This document shows, one piece after another, positions 48,046 to 60,140 of a stretch of DNA of 64,000 bases. The DNA is taken from the NCBI GenBank assembly GCA_021464415.1, contig CM038467.1, forward strand, positions 29,319,248 to 29,383,247, written 5' to 3'. The notes below the pieces were generated by a model. It was not told where the DNA came from and did not search any database. It saw only the letters and a program-made list of their open reading frames with translations. Position numbers and translations under genes: made by a program. The stretch's first letter is position 1. Each line of letters begins with the position of its first letter. The DNA is from Lonicera japonica (lineage: Eukaryota; Streptophyta; Magnoliopsida; Dipsacales; Caprifoliaceae).

Positions 48046-48389
48046 CAGACTGTTGACATATAGATGAACTTATTGACGATAAATTTATTTTATTTTTGTT
48101 AAAATATTTTTTTATATTTTAATAATAAAAATTTATTATTAAAAAGTTAGTTGTCTACGAAAATTCCGTATATAGGTTTGAATCTTCATATAAATAAACA
48201 TTACCCATATAAATGTAGTCCCTCTATAAGAATAGAAACAAACTATACTTTGACAAAAAGAATTTGGTCTGTTTAACTTAATCATTTGGTCTGTTTAACT
48301 TAATAATCCACTTTAAAAGATGCTAAAGTCAAACTTACATTATCGACTTACAACAAATTTTTATTTAAACATTAATAATGTTATCTTTA

Positions 48390-48694
48390 GATTCCTTTTG
48401 ATGGCGAAATAAAAAGTAGTAATAAAATTATTTGATTATGTTAAAAGTTGAAAAATAAATTAAGTAATATAGTGATATTATTTCTATCTCATACTTATAT
48501 TTACAAATAAATGTCATTTATTTTCTTTTATTTTTTGTGAAAAGATTATTTCACCACAATCTAAAAAAAAAATTCTATAGAAAGGAAAAAAAAAGTAACA
48601 AATCATTTCACAACATGTTTTAACTTATTTTCTATCTTCTCACAGAAATATATTAAATTTTCAATTATTTTTTATTTTATTATCAAACGGAGTT
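48390..48694. mobile_element. MITE (ends 'ctccgtttgata')
   Basis: The left end 'attccttttgatggcg' and the right end inward 'aaactccgtttgataata' are imperfect inverted repeats around an AT-rich core with 'cacaacatgttttaactta'. Related to 12003-12250. Confidence 0.6.
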
Positions 48695-50035
48695 TTGGAT
48701 ATGATTCGCAACACTTCAAAAAGTATCATTATTATATTAAAAATGTCTAAAAATAAAAAATAATTTTAAAGACCCGTGAAGAGTGTTAGTATTATATTGC
48801 CCTAAACTTATTATATTTTTCAGAAGCGTGAAAGGAAAATGCATGTAGAAGAATTTGGAGAAGGCCTAGGTGCGGGGAATGTTAGGTTAAGGGAAGTTTC
48901 TAGTACTAGGAGGGTGAGCTGGCTACCACAATCAAATTAATATTGGGCATAATAGTCAATCTATCAAATATTTTCAGACAAATTAGAACAAACAATTATT
49001 TAAATAAATAAAATATAAAATGGCAAGACAACATTCTAAATTATATTTGGGAAGACCAACAATATCTAAGACAGTGGGATTTATTAATTTTAAAAATAAA
49101 AACCCTGGATAAAGAATCTTTTTTAATTTATATTTTCAAAAAATTATAATATTTCCGTTAAAAATATATATTAAATAAGTGATTAAATAATTCTAGGTGT
49201 TATTCAGCTCCGAGTTTCAACAAAAATTCCCGTGACGCGTTTAGGTGGGGCCCACTGACTGATTATTATTTAATAGTCTAATTAATATGATTATTTAATA
49301 GTATAAACTATAAGCAAAAGGCTCTAAGAAATACGGCTTAGTCTTTGTGTTTTTTAGTGGGATTGTGACTTTAACCATTTTGTAGAAATTAATCAAAACG
49401 TTTGGTTTTTGTTTAGAATATGTCATTAACACGGCAAATAAATATTTTATTTATCCTAAAAACGTTTTAATATAAATATGTTAGTTTTATTACAACTAAA
49501 TTTACCACCGTGGATGTTATAATATAAGATCAAAATATTATGTAGAAATGTTTCGTAGAGTTTATATAATGTTTTAATTATTTGTTTTATATATTTTAAG
49601 GATAAGAGACATGTACCGAAAATAGTTTTAAATATTAACTTAAGTGTTATACTTTCAAAATATACTAATAATGTTGACCGCCATTCTAACATAAAAGAAA
49701 ATATAAAGAGATTAGAGTGTCAATTTTAATAATATTATTACTTAAAAAATACATCCCACTGACATAATTAAATCTTAACATTCCGTTAGTCAATAATTAA
49801 ATTCAGCTCTTTAATATTTAAAATGGTGACCCCACTAATTCTAATGATCAAAAGAATTTTTTTTTTTAATCAAAATCTGATTAATTTCTAGCTAATTAAA
49901 ATGATAGGCTCAGCAAATTTGATTATTGAGCAAATTTAGATATTGAGAAAATAACAATTGTAGAACATGTTAGTTATAAACTTTAATAACTTATTAAATA
50001 AATAATTAAATAAATTTTTTTTATTGGAGAAGTTC
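48695..50035. other. Gene-free AT-rich stretch
   Basis: No gene is recognised. Around 48823-48940 a frame preceded by 'tatttttcag' gives 'KRERKMHVEEFGEGLGAG', which looks exon-like, but I recognise no family. Confidence 0.45.
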
Positions 50036-50038
50036 TTA

Positions 50039-50501
50039 GACCATTTTCATTGCAAAGTGTAAAGTGTAATATAAAATGTGTATTTAACCTATCAATAAAT
50101 AAGAATCACACTGAGAAAAAACTAATTTTACCTCGCACAATATTTAAAATGTCGTGACAATTTTTTTTCTCTCCCACGACACATCATGTGTCGTGGGCAT
50201 GTATTAGGTTTTTTTTTTCTTTTCTTCATCCATTTTACAATTACCAACCTACAATTACAATTAACTCCCTCACAACATATGACACCACACGACACATCAT
50301 GTATCCGTGAGAATGGTGCTTCCCTACCATGATAGATCATAAATTGTGTAAATTAAAATTTTGTCGGCTACTAGTTTTACCTTTTCTTTACCCTTTTCCA
50401 CCTCTATAACCCTTTTCCACCTCCTATAATCCTTTTTTACTATCACATGAGCCATTTCAAAGTACAAAATTAACTTTTTACAATACCCACCGTAAATGAT
50501 C
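50039..50501. mobile_element. PIF/Harbinger-type MITE carrying CACGACACAT palindromes (1)
   Basis: The left end 'gaccattttcattgcaaagt' and the right end inward 'gatcatttacggtgggtatt' are diverged inverted repeats. The 3-bp duplication TTA flanks both ends (50036-50038, 50502-50504). It contains the palindrome CACGACACAT-C-ATGTGTCGTG near 50176 and a degenerate copy near 50288. Confidence 0.72.
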
Positions 50502-50594
50502 TTAGGGTGAATTGCATAAACAATGAAAATTAAAAAGTTAGGAGTGAGATTCACTCAAACAAAAATATATAATATACTATTATTCTAAATACGG

Positions 50595-51332
50595 GTGTTG
50601 GGCTTGATATTAAAAACTATATAAAATGTCTTTAGCCACCACTAAGGCCATCTTTAGTGGGTAGTGTAAAAGTGTAATGTAAAAATGTGTATTTAGCCTA
50701 GCAATAAATAAAGAAATGCACCGGGAAAAAGGTAAATTAGGCTTGCACGATATATGAAGTGACGGGGTAAATTTTTTTTTCTCCCACGACACATGATGTG
50801 TCGTGGCATGTAAAATTTTATTTTATTTTATTTTTTTTTTTTTTATGTTTTAAGGCTTGCACGACACATGATGTGTCGTGCCATGACAAAAATTGTCTCC
50901 CACGACATATCAAGTGTCGTGAGAGCCTTCTACCCCTGCCCCGATGCTTCCTTTATCGTCCGAGCTAAAATTTTGTCCCTCGCTAAATATGCTTTTGCTT
51001 TACACTTTTACAATTTTATTTAGCTTTATGCCTTACCCAATAAGGTAACAAAAAAGTTAATTATGCATATTTAACCATCCGGATGGAGATGGTCTAATAA
51101 AGTGGAAGCAACGAATTTTAAAATATAAACATAGTATATGATAGTCATTGATGAATAATTTTTCTTAAGCAAACGACGACATTTATCCACATTAATTAAC
51201 ACTTTACTCACTGCCACCTATCATACCCAATAACCTACCTCTCTCTCTTCCCGGTTCAGACACAAACTCCACATACAGCAAAAAAGCGTACCAAGAGAAG
51301 CTAGTGTATTTCTGATTTATGGGTACCTAGTC
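50595..51332 (+). promoter_or_regulatory. Distal copy of the duplicated KORRIGAN promoter/leader
   Basis: Apart from the MITE, this stretch matches 51895-52236: 'ttagccaccactaa' v. 'ttaaccatgcactaa', 'aataaagtggaagcaacg' v. 'aataaagtagaagtaacg', 'atgatagtcattgatgaata' v. 'atgatggtcattgacgaata', 'actcactgccacctatcata' v. 'actcactgccacccattata', and 'ggttcagacacaaactccac' v. 'gttcagacttcagacacaga'. It has no following ATG or exon, so it is a promoter copy without a gene. It may act as an upstream promoter or enhancer; that is inference. Confidence 0.75.
50646..51094. mobile_element. PIF/Harbinger-type MITE carrying CACGACACAT palindromes (2)
   Basis: The left end 'ggccatctttagtgggtagt' and the right end inward 'gaccatctccatccggatgg' with the TAA duplication (50643-50645, 51095-51097) define a 449-bp element. 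It has two perfect CACGACACAT-G-ATGTGTCGTG palindromes (near 50786 and 50859) and a degenerate one near 50901. It is inserted in the distal copy of the duplicated KORRIGAN promoter; the proximal copy keeps the empty site 'cactaataaag'. Confidence 0.85.
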
Positions 51333-51894
51333 ATAGATATAATATTTATAATTTGTCGACATTAGAGACAGATATTAAAATAAAAGAACTACAAGTTTTA
51401 GTAATTCCTTTAGATTGATAGAACGTAAAAAAATGGAAGAAAAAAAATAAAAAAAAATTATATTTCACTCATTTAAATAGATTTACGAAAAAAATAAACA
51501 AGGAAACAAAAAGAATGGAATAGAAGAGATTATTAATCTCCTTTATTCTTTTATTTTATTTTCTTCTAATAATAAGAGGATTGAGAGAAAAATAATTTTT
51601 TTTAATGAATTATTCATTTCATTCTAAATTTAACTATAATTTATTAAAAAATACATTAAATCATGTTCATTTCTTTTCTTTTAGACTTCTTATCCAAACA
51701 TAAGATATTTTCATTCATTTTTTTTTACATCCTCACTTATCAAAATACAAATAAAATTAAACTCATTTTTTTTTTCCTTTTTTTCCTTATTTTTTTTCAT
51801 TCCTTTTCTTTAATTCTTTTTTTTTGTTCAAAATTCCTTTTCTTTAATTTAAACGAACTGTTTAAACAAAACCGCATCTTAAAATATTCAATAA
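51333..51894. other. Spacer between the two promoter copies
   Basis: AT-rich with long T and A runs, and palindromic phrases such as 'ttctttaatt'. No gene; the Phe/Ile-rich frame 51663-51947 reflects T-rich DNA. Confidence 0.55.
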
Positions 51895-52267
51895 CGAAAA
51901 CTAGACCCTATTTTTTTCTTATACAAAATTCCTTAACCATGCACTAATAAAGTGCTCGTACAAAAAAAAGCACTAATAAAGTAGAAGTAACGTTATAAAG
52001 AAAAAACAACAGAGGATATGATGGTCATTGACGAATATATTTTTTTCTTGAGCATAACGACATTTTTTCACATTTAATAACACTTTCCTCTTCACTCACT
52101 GCCACCCATTATACCCACTGACCCTCTCTCTTTCTTTATTTTCCCTGTTCAGACTTCAGACACAGACGGCAAAAAACAAAAAAAAAAAAGACAAGCTATC
52201 AAATACATTTTTAGATCCACATTATTTCTGGGTCTGAATTTTATCTGTACAAAAAACTAAATAAAAA
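51895..52267 (+). promoter_or_regulatory. Proximal promoter and 5' leader of KORRIGAN
   Basis: This is the copy joined to the gene. It holds the conserved blocks listed for the distal copy, a pyrimidine-rich leader ('ctctctctttctttattttc' at 52124-52143) and an A-rich run just before the ATG. No canonical TATA box stands out. The pyrimidine-rich block is probably near the transcription start, by analogy with TATA-less plant housekeeping genes. Confidence 0.55.
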
Positions 52268-55200
52268 ATGAGTATGTACGGTAGAGACCCGTGGGGTGGG
52301 GCGTTGGAGATAAACGCCGGCGACTCGGCCACCGACGATGACCGGAGCCGGAACTTAAATGACTTCGACCGGGCTGCACTTTCGCGGCCGCTGGACGAGA
52401 CCCAGCAGAGCTGGCTGCTGGGTCCCGGGGAGCAGAAGAAGAAAAAGTACGTGGATCTGGGTTGTGTTATTGTGAGCCGTCAGATCTTTATATGGACGGT
52501 GGGGGTTATTCTTGCTGCTGGGTTTATTGCTGGGCTTGCGGTACTGATTGTGAAAACGGTGCCGAAGCACCATAAGGGGCATCCGCCGCCGGATAATTAC
52601 ACGGTGGCGTTGCATAAAGCGCTTATGTTCTTCAATGCCCAGAGATGTAAGTAAATCAATCAATTAAATTCATAGATACTTACATGTGTATATGTATATA
52701 TATCTATATATAATAAAAAGTATATAAAAAAAATGTGTAATGGGATAAAAAATTGTGTAATTGATATTCAGGAAGATACTTTTTGAATAAATAGTAATAC
52801 CTTCCGCACGGGTTGTGGCATAGTTATAAAGAGTAATGGGTTTTTAATCCAATATTATAGAAGATAAAGATAAAGAATTGTGTGGTTGAGATTTAATATT
52901 TTTTTGAATGAACGGCAGTGTCTTTGAATGAGATGATTTTTTTTATTATTATTATTTTTTTTCTTAAAAAAAAGACTTCATTTCAACTTTCAAGAGTTAA
53001 ATAGATAAAAAAAAATTATGAGTTAAATAGATAAAAAAAAATTATAAAATGACAGTCCATTTTTTTTTTTTTTAAAAATAATTTTCATTTTGAGAGTTAA
53101 ATAGATAATTTTTTTGATAAAATTTAGATGAGATGATCTTCACAAAATTTTCATTAACACATTCCATCAGAAACCGTGTTTAGGGAAAAGTTGATATGCA
53201 TCTCCATTATTGGTCACCACAAATTCGGGATAATTATTTCATTAGATTGAATTTTTTGATATAATTCGCTGGAGATGATGATTTCATTACAAGGATTATT
53301 TTCAGCAAGTTTCGTGAAAAAAAAAATTTCATATGCTTTTCCTCCAAATGGACGGCCTTTCCTCTTTTTTTTTTTTTTTTTCTTAGAGAGAGGACTCTAA
53401 TTTTTCGAGCGGAATTGTATGTATGTATATATAAAGTTGTGGTTTGTTGGGTCAGTGGTTGGGAGATCAGATTATTATTATTTGTATTGATTAATTTGCA
53501 TTCGTAGTAATATGGTCATCCATTCTGTGAGGATATATGTCGGAGTGATCAAATATATAACTATAATAAATATAATTTTATATATATATATATATGTTTC
53601 AGATTTGTTATGAGAATAAAGAAACGAGTTAAATATGATCTGTCATTAATATATTTATAAAACAGTATCTTTTACATTTTCAACTTTAAATTAATTTTGT
53701 AAGTTAATAGTGGCATGGCAATTGTATATTATGCATGATAACTGAGTTCATACTTTATTAAAATTACATATAGCACAAGATCTGAATGAACAACTGCAAT
53801 AAAAACTATGAGATAGATGCTTAAGACAAATATCAAATGCAAATCAATTATCAGTCTGTAAAAGTACATAGAGATGTTTATTTTCCGTTGTTTTTATCCG
53901 AAATACAAATCTAATACAAATTTAAAACCAACTCATTAATATATTGGAAGAAGTTAAATTATTTTATTATTTTATTTTCTTTCATAAATATAATAATAGT
54001 TGAGACCCTGAAATTCCAATTATAATCCATTCCTGCATCATTCAATCTAATTTGCTATTAGGATAAATATTAATTCAGGATGAATATTGATTCAAAGATG
54101 TAGATATAGTGTTTTTAAACATTCCTTCAAGATTTCAATGACCTGCCATTAAAATATTCGTTAATTTAAAGCTGTAGATATATTATTTTTAAACATCCCA
54201 TCAAGATTTTCAAAAATTATAGTGGGGATGACATCAAGTAAAATTGAACAGGTTTAATTTTTTAATAAACTTCTTTAGTGTACTCTAGATGTGATGTTTA
54301 TTATGGTTTTTTCTAGGTTAGGTATTATGTTTCTTATGGTTGTTTTTTAGCTTTATAAGAATTGATGCGGATATCTTGTCCCTCACAATTTATAATTCGT
54401 TCATGATTTAATAATATGTTTTTTATTAAAAAAAAATAAATATCTGATAAATTTATAAAATACTAAATTTAAATATGATTTGAAATTAATCATTTCAATC
54501 GCTTGAAATATTGGATCATTCTGAAACCATTATTTAGAGGGTTAGTTTTGTATGGTATTTATTTTGGGTTTCCTATGAGGTGTCCCCACGCCATATTGAG
54601 TGCATGACTAATCCCAGCTTGCGGGTTTGAGCTTGCCACCAGCTGGTTCACAATGGTTACGTACCTAATGGGGTTCAAAATCGGGATATCTCCAACCATT
54701 TGCCCCAACAGGTGCCCATTGGTGGACAAGCCACTGGACCACCTCTTTTGGTTAAATTTTTTAAGATATATTGGATGGCAAGTCCCTCCAATTGTATTGG
54801 TAACATATATTGGACAGAATATCCTCAACTATTTTATTTATATAGTTAACAAATTTTCTCCGAATATAATACCTTTGCATCACTTTAGGAGCCTTGGAAA
54901 GAAAATAGACAAATTTGTTCAGTTTATTGAGCCTTTTGTGCAAAATTTGTAAAGTTATTCCGGTTTGTTGATTTTCCCTTGGAAAGAAAATGGACAAATT
55001 TGTTCAGTTTATTGAGCCTTTTGTGCAAAATTTGTAAAGTTATTCCGGTTTGTTGATTTTTTGTGAATTTTTGGACGGGATATTGAGTCTTTACAGGTAC
55101 TTTTCAGTTTGTAACTTTTTATAGCAAAGGAGGCTAAGCTAAATGAGTTATTGTTTTAACTTTTAAGGCCTTATTGTATAATTTTCGATTAATTTTTTTT

Positions 55201-58200
55201 CTTTGGTTTGACAATTTGCATATGAGTAATGGTACACACAGAGTTAATCCACAAAACAATGTTATTGGACTGATGACATTTTAAGGAAAATCTAATGTCA
55301 AACTAATCGAAAGTCAATAATACAATTTATTTTCAATGGTGAGGTTTCATAAGTTGATTATGTCCCGAAAAGAAAATGGTTTATCAATTTGAGACATCCC
55401 GAACAGACACTGGGACTATCAATTTAAGATGGAGTATTATTGTTTACAGTGTGTTATGAAAGGACAAAGGGAGAAAACTAAACCAATATTGCTCCCTGTT
55501 TTTCACAGTAAATTTGTTCTTTTGTTCATATAGTTGAAATTTTTCTTTAATTTTAATTGTTGACATTTACAGCTGGAAAACTCCCTAAGCACAATAATGT
55601 TACATGGAGAGGGAACTCTTGTTTGAAAGACGGCAAATCTGACCCATCAACCACCATGAAAGATCTGGTGGGTGGCTACTATGATGCGGGTGATGCAATT
55701 AAGTTCAATTTTCCAGCATCTTTTGCTATGACCATGTTGAGTTGGAGTGTGATCGAATACAGTGCCAAATATGAAGCTGCTGGGGAGCTCAATCATGTTA
55801 AAGAGATCATTAAGTGGGGGACTGATTACTTTCTCAAGACCTTCAATCACTCTGCTGATACAATTGACCGGATCGCTGCACAGGTAAATTAGATTCATCT
55901 TTGGTCAATTCCTTGTCATTCATTGTACTCTAGTGTAGAGTAGTAAATATGGTGCGTCCGTTTGAAATTTGATGGCTTAGATTTTGACATATTGTGTTTG
56001 CCATTGGCAAGGAGTCATTCAGCAGAAATTACCTATCAAAATCTGAACTATCTAATTCTAAGCTAACAATCGAGATTTAACTTCAAACTCTCCTATAGCA
56101 ATCACTCTAGAGGAGCCAGATACCATATTTTATATTTGGGTTGTTGGTGGACTTTGGCAAAATGACATGATAACACGATATGATCCGACATGGAATTATC
56201 CGTTAATGGCCAATGCAACAATGCTTAACCAGGTTGGGGTCACTAACAGGTGCCCGGTTAGATATGTTTGGACAAATGAGTAGCTAGGATTCTGTTGTAA
56301 ACTTGTTAGATATAAGTATATAACGAATAGACTCTTTGAATGCAACCATTACAACATGGCTCTCATCAAGTAGGGTCTATGAAGATGTTGGGTACACCTT
56401 CTATACCACGTGGCGACAGTGCAACACACCATGCCAACGGAGATGCTCCATGTGGGTACCACCATGCATGGTGCTTCACAACTGGCTTTTGTGTACCGCC
56501 CCTAGTAAATCAGCTACACTTGATATCTTCCTCCTAATCAGGCATGAGTTGACTAAATTCAGACAAATCCGACATAAAACGACACATTGCAAATTATAGA
56601 ATTTTTTGTTTTAGGTGCCATTTGATTTGTCATCTGAAGTACGAATGTTAAGGGATTCAGATTTCAGATGTGTTAGTTTTGCGTTTGTTTGATAAAACAT
56701 AAGGTGATAATGTTTGATTTGGGTATGAATGATTAAGAGGCAGCTCAACCTCTTAATGACATTAATAAGGTATGAATGGTTGCTTTTAATTTCATTTTTT
56801 GCAGTTAGCCCAACCCTTTTGGTCATACTCTTAAACATAAAAGGAGGCAAAATGGCCCAAGTAATATTTTAAATCTATTCAGATATTGCATGAATAAACA
56901 AAATTTTCAGATTCAGATTTTAGACTTTGGATTCAATGTTCAGACAACCAAACACATCCTTTTGTAGAGATTTAAGGATATTGTTGATAATGCTGCCACT
57001 ATTAGTATTCTTTCTGGACTCGGTTCCTGTAGAGTGATGAAGTCATTCTAGAATAGAGTATTAATCTGGACCATTGTTTTAAAAAGTTGATGGCTCAAAT
57101 TTATTAAGTAGTTTTTGCCCCAGGCGAGGACTCTTTTTAAATAGTAGATAATGTTGAAATCTGAGCCTTCCATTTTAAATGACTGAACTAGATTTTTTCC
57201 ACTCTCCTCTAGTGTGATGGAGCCCGATACATTCTTTCTCGTCCTTTAATATATAAGCCTTTTGTGAAGGCAACATGCTTCATGTTGTGTGGTATAACTT
57301 GCTGTCATTTTGGTAATTTGCTTCTTGTAAGAATCACCTGAGAGTTACGAGTACCTTGCAATCTCATCAAAAGACTTTCTTCCTTTCCCTCTATTTGACA
57401 GGTCGGACAAGGCGATACTTCGGGAGGGCCCACTCCTAATGATCATTACTGTTGGGTGCGCCCAGAGGACGTCGACTACCCCCGGCCCGTAACTGAATGT
57501 CATAGTTGCTCGGACCTTGCAGCCGAGATGGCTGCTGCTTTAGCCTCTGCATCGATTGTGTTCAAGGACAACAAGGCCTACTCACAGAAACTCGTGCATG
57601 GGGCTAGAACTCTGTTCAAGTTTTCCCGGGATCAGCGAGGAAGATATAGTGTGGGAAATGAGGCTTCGATTTTCTATAATTCCACCAGTTACTGGGATGA
57701 GTTTGTGTGGGGTGGAGCGTGGTTGTATTACGCGACCGGTAATTCTTCGTATCTACAACTTGCTACTACTCGTGGGCTAGCCAAACATGCTGGTGCCTTT
57801 TGGGGAGGGCCAGATTATGGTGTACTTAGCTGGGACAACAAGCTTGCTGGCGCTCAAGTAAGTTAATGGGAGCATTTTGTTAGTGAACTTTGGATTACAA
57901 CATACTAGTTACATGCCAATGGAACCAATATGATTGGCTTTTGAGATTGGAAAATTGCACCTCGTACTTTTTTTTTTCCCAATTAAAAGGGAAAAACTCC
58001 CTATAATTTTTATTAATGAAACAGAAAACTATAACATTTTACATCTGGGAGGTCCCCTTTGGCAAACTCTACAGACACCCCTAAGCTTTCTAGGAACATC
58101 CTTCCACCCTCGTACTGGTCAATATATGAATATATATGCAGGGTGGATCCAAAAAGGGCTATCTTCTTTTTAGACTTCCGTAAGGAGATCATCTTCACCG

Positions 58201-59040
58201 ATGAAAAAGATTCTAACTATTTATCCCCTCAAAAAAGGTCTGTAAAAGAAGGGCACCCTTTTGGAGCCCCCTTGACATAGGTACGTACATACATCAATCG
58301 GGCTTTGAAACCAGTGATATCTCTGTCAAATTTCATAAAAAAATTCAACAATTTACCGCTTTTGAAGGGGGAGTCCGCACATTAACTAAAGAATAGAAGC
58401 CCTTTCTGGAGCCTGACTGTATGTATATTTATGTATTTACATTTACACTTTGCCAACATACTTGCAATGATGATATGTTTTTCAAATGAATTGTTTGATC
58501 TTTTTCTATTTGTATTTTGGCCAAAACTTACGAATGAAATAGCTCATAATTTTTGGACTGCAGATCATAGCAGATTCAAGAACCTTAGTTCCAAAACTAT
58601 TGCTGATACGGTAATTTGTTATTATGTTTATAGGTGCTCTTGACCCGTTTGAGATTGTTCTTAAGCCCGGGGTATCCCTATGAAGAAATTTTGAAGACAT
58701 TTCACAACCAGACCAGCATAATCATGTGTTCTTACCTACCATATTTTACAAGCTTTAACAGAACGAGAGGTACCCCAAAATTGGTTTTATTATCCCTTTG
58801 GACTTCATTAGATAATTTTGTTCTTGCAAATCTAATGTGATTCTTTTGGTACCCACTCGCAGGTGGGTTGATCCAATTAAACCATGGGAGGCCTCAGCCT
58901 CTTCAGTATGTGGTCAATGCTGCCTTCTTGGCTACGCTATATAGTGACTACCTTGATGCCGCAGATACTCCAGGATGGTACTGTGGACCCAATTTCTACT
59001 CTACTGATATCCTCCGTAAATTTGCTGAGACCCAGGTGTG

Positions 59041-59109
<69 letters not shown>

Positions 59110-60140
59110 CGTTTAGAAGGGTGGAGTATTTTGTTTTTGCTTCTTTTACAAGTGTGTTGCTAAGGGCATTGGAAAAATTCCTCTCAAACACTTCTCTAAT
59201 ATCTAATACTATAAAGCCAAGATGGAATTCAATCGACATGAAACTATCACATTTTTTAGCTGTCAATTTTATCCTTGAAGTCCTTTTCATGAAAAGTATG
59301 CTTCCAACAAGATTTAACGTTTTCTTCGAGTTGAATGTATGCTTAACCACTGGCTCACTTACTATTCAATTTCATTCAAATTAGATACAAACTGCACACA
59401 CATCGCATTGCAATGTAAGCTAGTACATATATGCAGTGAGATGAAACTGAGTGTGTTAAAGAGAGCAGATAATGAGGAAGGTAAGGGCTGGTACCCTTGG
59501 TTGGAGCGAAAAAGAGGCAGAGGAGTTGGCGGTTGCCTATGGTTGATCGAAGAATGGGAGAACAAAATCTACATAATATGTTTTGCATGGTAGCAATTTT
59601 AGAAAAATATAATTTATTTATTTAAAAAAAAAAAAAAACTTTAAATGTAAAGCTAGTTTTTTTTGTTTTCTGGGATATTGCGAGGGTCAGGCCAATCCTA
59701 ACAAAAATAACTATAAATTTTTCCATCCATTTTGGCAGATTGACTACATACTTGGCAAAAACCCGCGAAAGATGAGCTACATTGTGGGTTTCGGCAACCA
59801 CTATCCAAAACACGTTCACCACAGAGCTGCATCGATCCCCAAAAACAAGATCAGGTACAACTGCAAAGGCGGATGGAAGTGGAGGGACACCAAGAAACCC
59901 AATCCCAACACTATTATTGGAGCTATGGTAGCGGGCCCGGACCGGCACGATGGGTTCCATGACGTGCGGTCCAACTACAATTACACTGAGCCAACCCTAG
60001 CTGGCAATGCTGGCTTAGTGGCAGCCCTCGTGGCTCTTTCAGGTGACCGGACCACTCGGATCGACAAGAACACCATATTCTCCGCGGTCCCACCTATGTT
60101 TCCGACCCCGCCACCTCCACCGGCTCCATGGAAGCCTTGA
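52268..60140 (+). CDS. KOR: KORRIGAN-type membrane-anchored endo-1,4-beta-glucanase (GH9)
   Basis: Six exons join in frame with GT-AG introns: 52268-52646, 55573-55883, 57402-57857, 58634-58769, 58863-59035, 59739-60140. The sum is 1857 nt, 618 aa plus stop; Arabidopsis KOR1 is 621 aa. A cytoplasmic tail of about 70 residues carries the LL (50-51) and YVDL (61-64) sorting motifs known from KOR1. One transmembrane helix (about 73-95) makes a type II membrane protein. The GH9 domain follows with YYDAGD (D164, D167), [10 protein letters not shown] (433-442), signature 1 around SYIVGFG to HVHHR (498-514) and signature 2 with D560 and catalytic acid E569. The Pro-rich C-terminus ends [10 protein letters not shown]. 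Several N-glycosylation sites are present. Members hydrolyse amorphous beta-1,4-glucan and associate with cellulose synthase complexes. All key residues are intact, so the gene should be functional. Confidence 0.97.
54555..54745 (-). mobile_element. SINE-like retroposon in KOR intron 1
   Basis: On the minus strand 'ggtccagtggcttgtccacc' resembles an RNA polymerase III box A, and 'gattttgaaccccat' some 45 bp later resembles box B. No clear tail or target duplication. Confidence 0.42.
54892..55060. repeat. 84-bp tandem duplication in KOR intron 1
   Basis: Two copies of 'cttggaaagaaaat' to 'ccggtttgttgatttt' lie head to tail and differ at one or two bases, so the duplication is recent. Confidence 0.95.
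55884..57401 (+). other. KOR intron 2 (1.5 kb)
   Basis: Phase-0 intron, donor 'gtaaat', acceptor 'ttgacag'. It contains a MITE (56612-56962). Two loosely similar stretches end 'ggagccagatac' (56113) and 'ggagcccgatac' (57220). Confidence 0.88.
56612..56962. mobile_element. MITE in KOR intron 2
   Basis: The left end 'aggtgccatttgatttgtca' followed by 'tctgaa' and the right end inward 'aaggatgtgtttggttgtct' followed by 'gaac' are imperfect inverted repeats of a type frequent in hAT/Tourist MITEs. The interior has 'gattcagat' repeats. No clean target duplication seen. Confidence 0.6.
57858..58633 (+). other. KOR intron 3 with a possible retroposon tail
   Basis: Donor 'gtaagt' follows Gln382; acceptor is 'ttatag'. 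A T run at 57968-57978 followed by 'cccaattaaaagggaaaaac' and 'tttttattaatgaaac' resembles a reversed LINE 3' end. The following 250 bp have no coding similarity that I recognise. Intron 4 (58770-58862) is short and free of repeats. Confidence 0.8.
59036..59738 (+). other. KOR intron 5 with a CT microsatellite at the donor
   Basis: Donor 'gtgtga' is weak (no A at +3). A (CT)n run of about 65 bp starts some ten bases later (59045-59110), with a single interruption. The acceptor is 'ttggcag'. The long frames reading through this intron are shadows. Confidence 0.88.

Larger units (their letters stand above)
52647..55572 (+). other. KOR intron 1 (2.9 kb) with repeat insertions
   Basis: The donor 'gtaagt' and acceptor 'tttacag' split the codon for Ser127. 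The intron holds T-rich and A-rich runs (52935-53110), (TA)n near 53580, a diverged copy of the dispersed repeat (53640-53960), a SINE-like element (54555-54745) and an 84-bp tandem duplication. Confidence 0.9.

Noticed and set aside
52355..52663. Minus-strand frame across KOR exon 1
   Set aside because: Shadow of a GC-rich real exon on the opposite strand.
58884..59384. 166-codon frame crossing KOR exon 5 and intron 5
   Set aside because: Wrong frame for the exon; its Ser/Leu repeats come from the CT microsatellite.
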